From Spongiactinospora sp. TRM90649 (GTDB taxonomy: Bacteria > Actinomycetota > Actinomycetes > Streptosporangiales > Streptosporangiaceae), in NCBI RefSeq assembly GCF_029382225.1, contig NZ_JARLTC010000003.1, forward strand, positions 85,231-149,230: a DNA stretch of 64,000 nt, read 5' to 3'. The first letter of the stretch is position 1. Each line of letters begins with the position of its first letter. The position numbers were made by a program, and so were the translations under genes. The notes below the pieces were generated by a model. It made no database searches and was not told the DNA's origin. It saw nothing but the letters and a program-made list of their open reading frames with translations. This document shows positions 26,129 to 35,760 of this stretch, piece after piece.

Positions 26129-27262
26129 GTGACCGAGCACCGCGCACCACAGCCGTCCGTCCGGCCCACCACCGGCCCTGGACCCGGCGGGCTCCCCCCT
26201 GCCTCGCAGCCGTACTGGGGTGATGACGCGGCCCTTGTGGTGGCGGTCGTGCTGGGTGTGGTGTGGGCGGTGGTCTCGGGGGCCGGAGGCGTGGCGGGGT
26301 GGGGGGTCGCGCTGCTGGCCACGCTGGAGGTGGTGCGCAGGCGTGGCGTTCGGGCGCTCTTCGCGGCGCGGGGCCCGGCCGTCCCTCGGATGCCCTCGCA
26401 TCTGCCCAGGGTGAGCGACCTGCCGGTGGTATTGGTGCTCGCCTGGACCGGATGGCTGGCGTTGCCCTGGGGGCTCAGCGCGCCCGCCGCGCAGAACGGA
26501 CAGCCGGCATCGCTCGGGCCGGTGCCCGCCAAGTCTCCGGCCGCTCCGCAGGCGCGGCGTGACGTCTACCACGAGGTGGCCGAGCGCGCCGCCGTACGCG
26601 AGCGCGCCCGGATCGCGAGCGAGGTGCACGACGTGGCGGGGCACGGTCTGGCCGCGATCGCGATGCAGGCCAAGCTCGCGCTGCTGATGCTCGACGAGCG
26701 GCCCGAGCAGGCCCGCGCCTCGCTGGAGGCGATCCGCTCGACCAGCACCCGCGCCCTGGCCGACCTCCGCGCCGCCCTCGACACCATGGCCCCCGCCGAG
26801 CCGCGCGCCGGGGCGGGCCGCGACGGAGGGCCTTACGACCTTCGCGGGCTGGTGGAGAACGTGCGGGCCGCCGGGCTCCCGGTGGACCTCGAAGTGGACG
26901 AGCGGGCCGGCGCCGCGCCCGCCCACGTGGCGGCGGCCGTCCACCGCATCGTGCAGGAGTCGCTGACCAACGTCATGCGCCACGCCGGCCCCACCCGAGC
27001 CGTAGTGCGCGTCGCCCACGAGCCGACCCCCGACGGCACCCCCGGCGACCTCGTCGTGGACGTCTCCGATCGGGGGGTGGGATCCGCTGCCGTGAGGGCT
27101 TCGGAGGGGCGGGGGATGGCCGGGATGCGGGCTCGCGCGCGGGCTGCCGGGGGGTGCTTCAATGCGGGGCCGCGGGATGACGGCGGGTTCCGGGTGGTGG
27201 CGCGTTTCCCCCGTGCGGACGGCGGCGCGTCCTGCGCGCCGAGAGGCCGGGACGAGGCGTGA
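26129..27262 (+). CDS. NarL-type sensor histidine kinase
   Basis: 377 residues. Two hydrophobic stretches (about 36-70 and 100-120) form the membrane sensor part. HisKA_3 box with phosphoacceptor His167 (ASEVHDVAGH), then a HATPase domain with N-box (IVQESLTNVMRHAG), G1 (DVSDRGVG) and G2 (GRGMAGM). GTG 26129 is close behind GGGGGAAAG; in-frame codons upstream look non-coding. Last bases overlap the response-regulator start (GTGA). Confidence 0.92.
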   Translation: MTEHRAPQPSVRPTTGPGPGGLPPASQPYWGDDAALVVAVVLGVVWAVVSGAGGVAGWGVALLATLEVVRRRGVRALFAARGPAVPRMPSHLPRVSDLPVVLVLAWTGWLALPWGLSAPAAQNGQPASLGPVPAKSPAAPQARRDVYHEVAERAAVRERARIASEVHDVAGHGLAAIAMQAKLALLMLDERPEQARASLEAIRSTSTRALADLRAALDTMAPAEPRAGAGRDGGPYDLRGLVENVRAAGLPVDLEVDERAGAAPAHVAAAVHRIVQESLTNVMRHAGPTRAVVRVAHEPTPDGTPGDLVVDVSDRGVGSAAVRASEGRGMAGMRARARAAGGCFNAGPRDDGGFRVVARFPRADGGASCAPRGRDEA

Positions 27263-27927
27263 TCCGGATCGCGCTCGCCGACGACGAGGCGGTCGTGCGA
27301 ATGGGCCTGCGCGTTCTCATCGAGCGCGAGCCCGACCTCGAACTCGTCGGAGAGGCGGCCGACGGCGCCGCCGCCCTCGAACTGGTCCGCCGTACCCGCC
27401 CCGACGTGCTGCTCCTCGACATCCGGATGCCCGGCACCGACGGCGTCGCCACGCTGCGGGCGCTGGCCGCCGACCCCGTCCTGCGCGACCTGCGGGTCGT
27501 CGTGGTGACCACGTTCGAGATCGACCACTACGTCTTCGAGTCGCTCCAGGCGGGCGCGAGCGGCTTCATCCTGAAGGAGAACGCCCCCGAGGAGCTCGCC
27601 CACGCGATCCGGGTCGTGGCGGCGGGCGAGGCGCTGCTGTCCCCGTCGGTGACCCGGCGCGTGATCGGCATGTTCGGCCGCCACCTGGCGGGGGGCATCG
27701 CGCCCGCCGTCGCGGGGCTCGACGAGCTGACCCCGCGAGAGCGCGAGCTGGTCGCCTGGGTGGCCACCGGCCGGTCCAACGACGAGATCGCCCGCGAGCT
27801 GGTGATCAGCCCAGAGACGGTGCGCACCCACGTCAGCCGGGCGATGGTGAAGCTGCGGGCCCGCGACCGGGCCCAGCTCGTGGTGTTCGCCATGCGCGCG
27901 GGCCTGGCCATCCCCACCGAATCCTGA
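27259..27927 (+). CDS. NarL/FixJ response regulator
   Basis: 222 residues. Receiver domain (1-120) with acidic pair ADDE, phosphoacceptor Asp54 (LLLDIRMPG), Thr in VVTTFEIDHY and Lys in GFILKEN; then a LuxR helix-turn-helix (LTPRERELVAWVATGRSNDEIA ... SPETVRTHVSRAMVKL, about 155-210). GTG 27259 overlaps the kinase stop. Cognate partner of the kinase; targets unknown. Confidence 0.95.
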   Translation: MIRIALADDEAVVRMGLRVLIEREPDLELVGEAADGAAALELVRRTRPDVLLLDIRMPGTDGVATLRALAADPVLRDLRVVVVTTFEIDHYVFESLQAGASGFILKENAPEELAHAIRVVAAGEALLSPSVTRRVIGMFGRHLAGGIAPAVAGLDELTPRERELVAWVATGRSNDEIARELVISPETVRTHVSRAMVKLRARDRAQLVVFAMRAGLAIPTES

Positions 27928-27940
27928 GCCCCGCCGCTCG

Positions 27941-29251
27941 TCACTTGCGCAGGAAGCCCTCGTAGTTGCGCTGCTGGAGCTGGCTCTCGATCTGCTTGAC
28001 CGTCTCCAGACCCACCCCGACCATGATCAGGATGCTCGCGCCGCCGAACGGGAAGTTCTGCTGCGTGCCGGGGTCCCTGAGCAGGACGAACGCCACGATC
28101 GGGATCAGCGACAGCACCCCGAGATAGATGGATCCCGGCGCGGTCATCCGCGTCAGCACGTAGTTCATGTATTCGGCGGTGGGCCGCCCCGGCCGGACGC
28201 CCTGCACGAACCCGCCGTATCTGCGCAGGTTGTCGGCGACCTCCGCCGGGTCGAACGTGATGGACACGTAGAAGAAGGCGAACGACACGATGAGCGCGAA
28301 GTAGGACACGATGTAGACGGGATGGTCGCCGGACACGAGGTAGCGGTTGACCCACGCGGCCACGCCCGATTCGGGGCCCGCCACGGACACCGCGAGCTGC
28401 GGCAGCATCAGCAGCGAGGAGGTGAAGATGACGGGGACGATCCCGGCCTGGTTCACCTTGATCGGAATGTACGTCGACGTCCCGCCGTAGGTCCTGCTGC
28501 CCACCATGCGCTTGGCGTACTGCACGGGAACGCGCCGCTGCCCCTGCTCGACGAACACCACCGCCGCGACCAGGAACACCCCCAGCACCATGATCATCAC
28601 GAACGCGGCGACGCTCTGCCGCATGATCGTGGTGAGGTACGACGGGAAGACGGCGACCACCTGGGTGAAGATCAGGATGGACATGCCGTTGCCCACCCCG
28701 CGCTCGGTGAGCTGCTCGCCCATCCACATGGTCACGATCGCGCCCGCCGTGATCGTGCTCACCAGGGTGATCGTGGTGAGGAGGTCCTGGCCGGCCAGCA
28801 GCGGCAGCCGGCACGACGGGAAGATCTGCCCCGAGCGGGCCATCGCCACCACCGCCGTGGCGTTCAGCACGGCCAGCCCGATGGTGAGGTAACGGGTGTA
28901 CTGCGTGATCTTCGCGTTGCCCGCCTGCCCCTCCTTGCGCAGCGCCGCGAGCCGGGGGATCGTCACCGCGAGGAGCTGGAGCACGATGCTCGCCGTGATG
29001 TACGGCACGATGCCGAGCGCGAAGACCGACAGCCGCAGCATTCCGCCGCCGCTGAAGAACTGGACCAGGTCGAAGACCGTGCGCGAGGAGCCCGCCTGGG
29101 CCTGTGTCAGGCAGGCCGTGACGTTGCGCACGTGCACGCCGGGCGCGGGCAGGATCTGGCCGAACCGGAACAGCACGATCATGCCGAGCGTGAAGAGCAG
29201 CTTCCCGCGCAGCTCGGGCGTGCGCAGCGCACGGGAGATCACGCTCAGCAC
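27941..29251 (-). CDS. secY: SecY protein translocase subunit, stand-alone copy
   Basis: 436 residues with ten hydrophobic helices and SecY hallmarks: plug/lateral-gate region FFSGGGMLRLSVFALGIVPYI, GQRRVPVQYAKR cytoplasmic loop 4, and the C-terminal LLRDPGTQQNFPFGG... ILIMVGVGLETVKQIESQL. Forms the SecYEG channel. The spc-operon neighbours (rplO, adk, map) are absent here, unlike canonical secY. This is therefore either a relocated gene or a second SecY paralogue. Start GTG 29251. Confidence 0.9.
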   Translation of the reverse strand: MLSVISRALRTPELRGKLLFTLGMIVLFRFGQILPAPGVHVRNVTACLTQAQAGSSRTVFDLVQFFSGGGMLRLSVFALGIVPYITASIVLQLLAVTIPRLAALRKEGQAGNAKITQYTRYLTIGLAVLNATAVVAMARSGQIFPSCRLPLLAGQDLLTTITLVSTITAGAIVTMWMGEQLTERGVGNGMSILIFTQVVAVFPSYLTTIMRQSVAAFVMIMVLGVFLVAAVVFVEQGQRRVPVQYAKRMVGSRTYGGTSTYIPIKVNQAGIVPVIFTSSLLMLPQLAVSVAGPESGVAAWVNRYLVSGDHPVYIVSYFALIVSFAFFYVSITFDPAEVADNLRRYGGFVQGVRPGRPTAEYMNYVLTRMTAPGSIYLGVLSLIPIVAFVLLRDPGTQQNFPFGGASILIMVGVGLETVKQIESQLQQRNYEGFLRK

Positions 29252-29468
29252 GGCGGCCGCCGGGTCTGGTGTTCATCTGGCATCACAGCGGCGATTCTCG
29301 CCAGCGGGAGCCGCCCCGGACATCCGCCCGCAAGCGGCTTCGGACATACGCGAATCCGCGTACGCCACGGCCTCGGAGGGTTGGAAACCGGCACGTCAGA
29401 GCGCGTCTGCGGAAAGCTCGATCATTCCGGCCACCACCGCATCCCGCTGCGCTACCTTCCCCGATACA

Positions 29469-29480
29469 ACCCATATGGGT
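29469..29480. promoter_or_regulatory. Palindrome ACCCATATGGGT before MFS gene
   Basis: Perfect 12-bp palindrome 28 bases before the MFS start; a second inverted repeat TACGCG-AATC-CGCGTA lies at 29347-29362. Either may be an operator; no local regulator gene is present. Confidence 0.35.
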
Positions 29481-29508
29481 GCGACACCACTGACCACGGG
29501 GGTTCCTG

Positions 29509-31023
29509 ATGGCTGTCGGAGAACGGGGCGGCCCGGCGTGGGCCGGGCTCGCCGTCCTCGTCCTGCCCGCGCTACTCGTGGCGACCGGGAGCGCCGCGAC
29601 CGACCAGGTCACGCCCCAGATAGCGGAGGATCTGCGCCTGGACGACGCGGGACTGTCCTGGTTCGGCGAGACCTACACGCTACTGTCCGTCGCCTTCCTG
29701 ATCGCCATGGGCGCGGTGGCCGACCGGGTGGGCAGGCGCAGGCTGCTGCGATACGGCGCCGCCGGCTTCGGCCTGGCCGCGCCGCTCGCCGCCTTCTCGA
29801 CCGGCGCCGCGACCCTCATCGCCGCCCACGCGGTGCTCGGCCTCGCCGCCGCCGCGCTGATCCCCGCCACGCTCGCGCTGGTCAGGAACATGTTCCCGGA
29901 CCGGGGACGGCGGCTCACCGCCATCGCCGTGCTGATCGCCAGCGGATACGCCGGGGCCGAGGCCGCGCCGGCGCTCGGCCTGATCGTGGCCGAGCACTTC
30001 GGGTGGCCCTGGGTGTTCCTATGCCAGGCGCCCATCGCGCTACTGCTGCTCGCGCTGTCCCCGCTGCTCCCAGAAAGCCGTGATCCCGGCGCGGAACGGT
30101 TCGACGCGGCCGGTGCGGCGCTGTCGGTGGTCGCCGTGGCGGCGCTGCTCTACGGGCTCAGCGCGCTCGCGTACGAAGAGGTCGCGGTGGTTCCGGCGGT
30201 GGCCGTGGCGGCGGGGCTCGCGCTGTGCGCGGTCGTGGTGCTGCGCCGGGGCGGGCCCGCCGCCGTCCCGCTCCTCGGCTCCCGACCGCCGGTCGCGGGG
30301 TTCGTCACGGTGCTCCTGGTCGCGGCGATGTCGCTCGGCACGGCCACCCTGGGGGCGGACCTGGCCCGATGGTCCGTCGCGCTGGATCCGGGTCTGGAAC
30401 GCTGGACGCTGCTGCTGCCGGCGGCCGCGATGGTCGCCGGTCACCTGCTCGCCCCGGTGTTCGCGCGGCGTGCCCACTCCGCCTCGGTGGTGGGCGGCGG
30501 GCTGGCGGTCATCGCGGCCGGGGTCGCGCCGCTCGCCCTGATCGGCTCCGAGATCGGCGCGATTCCAGTGATCGTGACCACGATGGTCCTCTCCTTCGGG
30601 GCCGGGCTGGCGCTGGTCCCGGCGATCGAGCTGATCGTGGGGGCCGCGCCGCCGGAGCGCGCCGGGGTTCCGGCCGCGCTGCCGGAACTGGCCAGGCAGT
30701 TCGGCGCGGTGCTCGGGTTCGCCGCGTTCGAAGGCGTACGCTCCGTCGCCTATCGGGTCCTGCTGACGCCGCCCCCCGGGCTGCCGCCCGAGATCGCCGA
30801 CGCCATTCGCGACCGGTACGCGCTGGAGTCCCTCGGTGAGCTGCCCGAGCGGTCGCTGAAAGCCGCGCTGGACGCCACCACGGCGGCGGACACCGCGAGC
30901 CTGCGGGTGAGCGCGGCGGTCGCCGCGATCGCCGCGCTGGCCGTGGCCGTGCCGGCGCTGATGTCGTCCCGCCGCCGGACGACGTACGAGGAGACGCCGG
31001 ACAGGCGGGAGGCACCCGCATAG
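29509..31023 (+). CDS. MFS drug/metabolite exporter (DHA2-like)
   Basis: 504 residues, about 14 membrane helices. The loop 2-3 motif is GAVADRVGRRR, and the first helix ends with the TDQVTPQIAEDLRLD segment common in DHA2 exporters. Uses proton motive force to export small molecules. GGGGGTTCCTG just upstream of ATG 29509. Single gene between divergent secY and convergent flavoprotein gene; substrate unknown. Confidence 0.88.
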   Translation: MAVGERGGPAWAGLAVLVLPALLVATGSAATDQVTPQIAEDLRLDDAGLSWFGETYTLLSVAFLIAMGAVADRVGRRRLLRYGAAGFGLAAPLAAFSTGAATLIAAHAVLGLAAAALIPATLALVRNMFPDRGRRLTAIAVLIASGYAGAEAAPALGLIVAEHFGWPWVFLCQAPIALLLLALSPLLPESRDPGAERFDAAGAALSVVAVAALLYGLSALAYEEVAVVPAVAVAAGLALCAVVVLRRGGPAAVPLLGSRPPVAGFVTVLLVAAMSLGTATLGADLARWSVALDPGLERWTLLLPAAAMVAGHLLAPVFARRAHSASVVGGGLAVIAAGVAPLALIGSEIGAIPVIVTTMVLSFGAGLALVPAIELIVGAAPPERAGVPAALPELARQFGAVLGFAAFEGVRSVAYRVLLTPPPGLPPEIADAIRDRYALESLGELPERSLKAALDATTAADTASLRVSAAVAAIAALAVAVPALMSSRRRTTYEETPDRREAPA

Positions 31024-31036
31024 CGGGCACCGGTGA

Positions 31037-31555
31037 TCAGGGGGCGTATCTTCCGGTGTCCTCGGTGAGGGCGGCGAGGGCGGCGAGGGCGGCCTCCCAG
31101 CGGGGCTCGCCGTCGCCGGTGTCGAGCAGGACGCGGACGCCCTCGGCGCGCAGGCCGTCCACCGCGCGGCGGAACGGCGCGCGCGAGGCGAGCGCGGCGT
31201 TCACGAACGGGACCACCACCACGGGGATCCCCAGGCCAGGGGCCTCGGCGAGCAGCCCCAGGGCGTAGGTGTCGGTGATGCCCAGGGCGAACTTGTTGAC
31301 GGTGTTGAAGGTGGCCGGGGCCACGATCACGGCGTCAGGACGCGGCGGCTTCGGCTCGCCGGGCCTGCGGTAACGGCTGCGCACCGGACGCCCGGTGCTC
31401 GACTCAAGGGCCGGGATGTCGAGGAAGTCCAGCGCGGACGGCGTGGCCACCACCTGTACGGCCCAGCCCGCGCCCTGCGCCCGGTCGATCAGCCCGACCA
31501 CCTCGCCGCCCGCCTCGGCGGCGCAGACGATGACGTACAAGGTTCCGCCGGGCAC
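31037..31555 (-). CDS. Flavoprotein of the HFCD family
   Basis: 172 residues, Rossmann-like flavoprotein fold: LYVIVCAAEAGG at the N-terminus, TPSALDFLD, and the substrate-binding APATFNTVNKFALGITD motif (family form PASANT/APATxNT). Members decarboxylate cysteinyl peptides or phosphopantothenoylcysteine; this protein lacks clear Coa features and no RiPP precursor is next to it. Substrate unknown. Downstream of the NACHT gene by 50 bases on the same strand, possibly co-transcribed. Confidence 0.8.
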   Translation of the reverse strand: MPGGTLYVIVCAAEAGGEVVGLIDRAQGAGWAVQVVATPSALDFLDIPALESSTGRPVRSRYRRPGEPKPPRPDAVIVAPATFNTVNKFALGITDTYALGLLAEAPGLGIPVVVVPFVNAALASRAPFRRAVDGLRAEGVRVLLDTGDGEPRWEAALAALAALTEDTGRYAP

Positions 31556-31605
31556 ACGCGCCTCCCCTGGCGACGGTCGTCCTTCAGCCGCCCGCCGGCC
31601 GTCCT

Positions 31606-34600
31606 TCAGCGTCCGATGACCGATGTGCTGTCCAGGCTCGCCTGAAGCTCCATCTCCAGGAGATCACGCATGAGATTACCCGAGAGCAGCGAACCGGCCC
31701 GGATGGTCAGTGAGAGGTAGAGCAGGGCGAGCCCGATGGCGAGAAGGGCGGCGACCACCAGACCGCCCAGCGCCACCGTCGCCGCCGCGAGTCCCAGCAT
31801 CATCAGCGCGCAGGCCGCCCGCCCGACGATGGGCGGCAGGTCGGCCGTCCTCCGCTGCCGCCGGCGGCGGCCGAGCCAGGGCACTCCCCGGCTCACCGCG
31901 ACCACCGCGCCGCCCAGGAGCGAGATCCAGTAGAACCCGAAGTCGAACAGCCCGAAGACCCCAGCCAGGCCCGTGACCAGGCCCGTCGCGCACAGCGCGA
32001 TCAGCAGCGCCTGCGACGCCCGGCGCGCCCGGCGCGCCTTGGCCTGGTTGACGGCGGGCGAGACGAAGATCTGCTGCCAGTGGCCGCGCGTCAGCCGGGA
32101 CGGCGTGTCCCGCGCGCGGAGCAGCAGTTCCTCCGCCGTGTTCTTCTGCAAAGAGCGCAGCAGATACCAGTCGAGCGAGAGCAGGCGGGTCGCGATGGCG
32201 TCCAGACGCCGGTCCGAGTCGGCGATCTCGTCTCTCGGCAGCAGGCAGTCGTGCAGGATGTCGTGGTACTCACGGGCGCGCGCCGAGGGCGGCGGGGCCA
32301 CGACGTGCGCCCTGGGCCGCAGCATCACCGGCAGCTCGGTGATCATCCTTCGCGTCCCGGCGTCGATCTCGGGCAGGGTGGTGAAGATTCGGCTCAGCGC
32401 CGTCGCGGCGAGGGGGATGGCCAGGCGGGCGTCGACGTCACCCAGGTCGCCCGGCGGCTGTCCGGCGGACCGATCGTTGATGAGCTGCACCACCCGATCG
32501 ACCACCCGGTTCGCGGCCGGGGACGAACCCGCTCGGAACGGATCCCACACCCAGTGCCAGCTTCCGCCGTTGGAGCCGGTGCGGGCGGACCGCTCGGCGG
32601 CCAGCGCCTCGTCGAACTCGGCGGTACCGAGCATGGTCGCCAGGTACCAGCCCGCCCTGAGGGCCTGCCCGCCCTCGTCGTAGGCCAGGCCGATCAGCGC
32701 CTGCAGCGCCGAGGGCGTGCCAATGGCCGCGATGTCGCTGAGCGCGCCCGGTATGCCCTGGCGGGCCCGTTCCTCCAACGCCGGGATCGCGATGTCGCCC
32801 ATGGAGATCAGCGCGTCCCGCAGGGTCCTGACGTGGGGGTCGAACGGGGGGACCGAACCCGCCGCAGGCGCGGGGTGGCGCGGGGTCTCTCCCTGCTCCC
32901 GGACCAGCGCCTCGGTCAGGACGGTGACCGCCTCCGGCAGGTTCGTTGAGGCCAGCGCCTGCACCGCGCCGTTCCAGCGGCTGTCGCCAGGATCCCGGAG
33001 CACCCGCTCAAGGTGGGCGAAGACGGCCCGCCCTCGGGGCCGCCGGTCCGAGGCCACCGCGCCGAGCGCGCCGATCACCACCTGGCGCTCCGCGCCCAGC
33101 ACCACGTCGAGCTGCCGTTCGAAGCGATGGGTGATCGACTCCGCCAGGTCGGGATCGACGTGCTGGGCGTCGGCCAGGCACTCGAAGGCGAGCACCGGAT
33201 CGCGGTCGTAAACGGCGGCGATCACCGGCCGGCTGTCCTTGCTGGTGTTCCCGCACCAGAGCTTCACCGGCTCGCGCCAGGTCCCCGGGTCCCTGCGGTG
33301 GTAGTTCAGCAGGGTCTCCGGGTCACCTTCCAGATGGGCCGCCGCGAGGTACTCCTGGAGGGTCAGGTGAGCGAACTGGTAGCGCTCGCCGCCGTCCACG
33401 GACAGCAGCAGGCCGCTGCGCTCGACGATCTCCTTCAGCAGCGGCTCGGCGTGCTGGGCGTCAAGGTTGACCATGGGCAGGATGTCGGCGATCTCCTTGA
33501 GCACCTGCGTGTAGGTGAGCGTCAGCCGGTCCCGGTCCGAGTGCGGACGGCTGAGCCCGGTGATCGCCAGATGCTGGAGGACCAGCTTCTTGCTGGGGCC
33601 GGGGTACTGGTTGATCGCGCTCTTCAGCCGCCGCAGCAGCACATCGGTGGCCTCCTTGTAGAACTCCGCGCGCGAGTGCGGGAGCATCTGCTCCTTGCCG
33701 TCGTACACGTCGCTGTAGAGGTAGGCGATCATGGTGAGCAGCAGCGGGTTCTTGGCGAGCTGGAGCAGCCTCGGGGTGTTGCGCAGCGCGCCCAGCAACT
33801 GGTCGACCGCCTGCCCGCCGGGCATGCCCGGCCAGCCGCGCAGGAACCGCCTGATGAGCTGCTGGTCGAAGTCCGCCACCCGGTAGCCCTGCGAGATCTG
33901 CGGGGACAACTGGCCCTCGTAGATCGCCGACCGGCAGGTCACCAGCACCTGGCAGCCCTCGTTCGCCTCCACGAAGTCCTTGATCCAGCCGACCACGCGG
34001 GTGCGGTCGCGGGAGCCGACCTCGTCGAGACCGTCCAGCAGGACCGACAGCCTGCGGGTTTTGAGCAGGTGGCTCAGGAACCTCGCGGGGGACGGCAGGC
34101 CGTCGCGGCCGAGCTGCGCCGTCAGGTGCTGCTCCAGTGTGGTCGTCTCGTCGCCGTTGCAGCGGTGCAGGTCGAGCAGGACGGGCACCCTGGCCAGGCG
34201 GCTCTTGCCGTCGCCGAGCGCCCACAGCAGGACGGAGTGCCGCAGCAGCATCGACTTCCCCGAGCCCGGCGGCCCGGTGATCACGGCGGTCCCGGCGGCG
34301 CGCAGGCTCTCGTACGCCTCCGAGCTGACCTCGGAGTCTCCGACGTTCACCGCCTTGATCGGCACGTAGACGTCCTGCATGGCCAGGGCGCGGCCTTCCA
34401 GGAACGGGATGTTCACCCGGCCGTACTTCTCCCTGATGGTACGGCTGTAGCGCCTGACGGCGCGTTTGCGCAGCAGGCGGGTGCCGATCAGGTCGTAGAG
34501 GAAAAGGGCGGACCTCTCGATCGCCTGCGACAACAGGTCCTTGGCGACATCTCTGAAGATGAGTAGGACGAAGAGCGCGGCCGTCACCAGCCATGCCGGA

Positions 34601-34650
34601 TTCTGCAACCATTCGGGAATCGAAATGGCAAGGTATCGGGGCATGTTCAT
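31606..34650 (-). CDS. Membrane-anchored NACHT NTPase (bacterial NLR-like)
   Basis: 1014 residues. A single N-terminal membrane helix (about 16-34) and basic juxtamembrane region precede a NACHT domain: Walker A GPPGSGKS (126-133), Walker B LSVLLDGLDE (201-210), and the downstream arginine-containing VLVTCRSAIYEG sensor. Residues about 450-850 are helical repeats (HEAT/TPR-like). The C-terminus has two pairs of membrane helices (about 870-975). Bacterial NACHT proteins are known antiphage ATPases, but some are regulators; this one is anchored at both ends. Start ATG 34650. Confidence 0.88.
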   Translation of the reverse strand: MNMPRYLAISIPEWLQNPAWLVTAALFVLLIFRDVAKDLLSQAIERSALFLYDLIGTRLLRKRAVRRYSRTIREKYGRVNIPFLEGRALAMQDVYVPIKAVNVGDSEVSSEAYESLRAAGTAVITGPPGSGKSMLLRHSVLLWALGDGKSRLARVPVLLDLHRCNGDETTTLEQHLTAQLGRDGLPSPARFLSHLLKTRRLSVLLDGLDEVGSRDRTRVVGWIKDFVEANEGCQVLVTCRSAIYEGQLSPQISQGYRVADFDQQLIRRFLRGWPGMPGGQAVDQLLGALRNTPRLLQLAKNPLLLTMIAYLYSDVYDGKEQMLPHSRAEFYKEATDVLLRRLKSAINQYPGPSKKLVLQHLAITGLSRPHSDRDRLTLTYTQVLKEIADILPMVNLDAQHAEPLLKEIVERSGLLLSVDGGERYQFAHLTLQEYLAAAHLEGDPETLLNYHRRDPGTWREPVKLWCGNTSKDSRPVIAAVYDRDPVLAFECLADAQHVDPDLAESITHRFERQLDVVLGAERQVVIGALGAVASDRRPRGRAVFAHLERVLRDPGDSRWNGAVQALASTNLPEAVTVLTEALVREQGETPRHPAPAAGSVPPFDPHVRTLRDALISMGDIAIPALEERARQGIPGALSDIAAIGTPSALQALIGLAYDEGGQALRAGWYLATMLGTAEFDEALAAERSARTGSNGGSWHWVWDPFRAGSSPAANRVVDRVVQLINDRSAGQPPGDLGDVDARLAIPLAATALSRIFTTLPEIDAGTRRMITELPVMLRPRAHVVAPPPSARAREYHDILHDCLLPRDEIADSDRRLDAIATRLLSLDWYLLRSLQKNTAEELLLRARDTPSRLTRGHWQQIFVSPAVNQAKARRARRASQALLIALCATGLVTGLAGVFGLFDFGFYWISLLGGAVVAVSRGVPWLGRRRRQRRTADLPPIVGRAACALMMLGLAAATVALGGLVVAALLAIGLALLYLSLTIRAGSLLSGNLMRDLLEMELQASLDSTSVIGR

Positions 34651-34771
34651 GATGGAAATTGCGAGGGTGGCTTCACAGGCTGTTCACTCGGTGGACGCGC
34701 GGGTAAAGGTGCGTGTTTGATTATCGGCGGCTCTGCCGCTGCGTTACACGGCACTCGCGCTCTGTGTCCTT

Positions 34772-34990
34772 GTGGCGCGTAGGCTGATCGCGGCAACGCA
34801 CCAGTTGCCCGCGCTGGCGGCGGCCGGCCACCGGGCGGTCGCGATCGACGTGCGCGGCTACGGCCGTTCCTCCAAACCCGACGACATCAGCGCCTACCGG
34901 ATGCTCGACCTGATCGATGACAACGTCGCCGTGGTCCGCGCCCTCGGCGAGGAGAGCGCGGTGATCGTCGGCCACGACTGGGGGGCCGCC
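34772..34990 (+). pseudogene. Alpha/beta hydrolase (epoxide-hydrolase-like) fragment
   Basis: About 70 residues match the N-terminal core of epoxide hydrolase-type proteins: HQLPALAAAGHRAVAIDVRGYGRSSKP and the nucleophile elbow IVGHDWGA. The first strand with HGxP oxyanion region and everything after the nucleophile are missing. No start of its own. A decayed remnant. Confidence 0.75.
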
Positions 34991-34991
34991 G

Positions 34992-35031
34992 ATGCCCCCG
35001 ACCAGCACTTCCTGGCACGGGGCGGGGGCAT
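34992..35031. terminator. Hairpin between hydrolase remnant and SIMPL gene
   Basis: ATGCCCCC (34992-34999) pairs with GGGGGCAT (35024-35031). It lies after the SIMPL gene stop on the minus strand and probably terminates it. GGCTCAGC is repeated three times in 35041-35092. Confidence 0.55.
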
Positions 35032-35080
35032 GCGCGACCGGCTCGGCTCAGCGCGCCCGGCTCAGCTCAGCGCGGCCGGC

Positions 35081-35728
35081 TCAGCTCTCTTCCAGCGCGA
35101 AGCCGAGGACCACCGCCGCCGAGACCACCACGTTCCCGGGCGCGAGATCTTCCTCGGCCGCCTCGGCACTCGCCCCGTGACCCCGGTAGGACTGGACCCT
35201 CCTTGAGTCCGGATCGACGTCCCTGATGTGCACCACCCGGCCCAGCCGGACACCGGCCGCCTCGGCGTACAGCTCCGCCTTCGCCCTGGCGGCGTCCACG
35301 GCCGAGCGCCGCGCCCGCTCCCGCAACTCGGCCTTGGCGCGGACGTCGAAGTCGACGGCCTCCAGCCGGTTGACGCCCGCGTCCACCACGTCGATCAGCA
35401 GCCGCTGGAGACCGTCGAGATCGCCGGACTCGATGGTGAACGCGGCCTCGCACGTGTAACCGAGGAACTTCCGTTCCTTGCCGTAGCCCTCCCACGAACT
35501 GGTCATGGTGAGTCGCGCCCCCGACACGCCCGCGTCCGGGATGTCATGACTCCGCAACACCCTGCGCAGCCCCGTCACCGTGTTCTGCCCCGCCTCGAAC
35601 GCCTCCTTCGGAGTCGGCTCGGTGCGCTCGACGACCAGCCGGACCCGCACCAGATCCGGTGTGGCCCGCACGCTCGCCGCGCCGTAGGCGTTCACGCCCC
35701 ACGGCGTCTCGATCTGCGTCTCCAACAT
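35081..35728 (-). CDS. SIMPL (DUF541) domain protein
   Basis: 215 residues, single SIMPL domain: starts GAASVRATPDLVRVRLVVE, has VSGARLTMTSSWEG, and the C-terminal VVVSAAVVLGFAL strand. Family members form oligomeric periplasmic or cytoplasmic beta-alpha assemblies, some linked to oxidative stress or signalling; here no signal peptide is present. Function not established. Start ATG 35728 with AAAGAAGTGGA upstream. Confidence 0.85.
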   Translation of the reverse strand: MLETQIETPWGVNAYGAASVRATPDLVRVRLVVERTEPTPKEAFEAGQNTVTGLRRVLRSHDIPDAGVSGARLTMTSSWEGYGKERKFLGYTCEAAFTIESGDLDGLQRLLIDVVDAGVNRLEAVDFDVRAKAELRERARRSAVDAARAKAELYAEAAGVRLGRVVHIRDVDPDSRRVQSYRGHGASAEAAEEDLAPGNVVVSAAVVLGFALEES

Positions 35729-35760
35729 GAGGATTCCACTTCTTTCAGGAGGTCATGGAC

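Noticed and set aside
35041..35092. GGCTCAGC direct repeats as a regulatory element
   Set aside because: They lie at the end of the SIMPL gene and in its short trailer; too few and too short to support a function.
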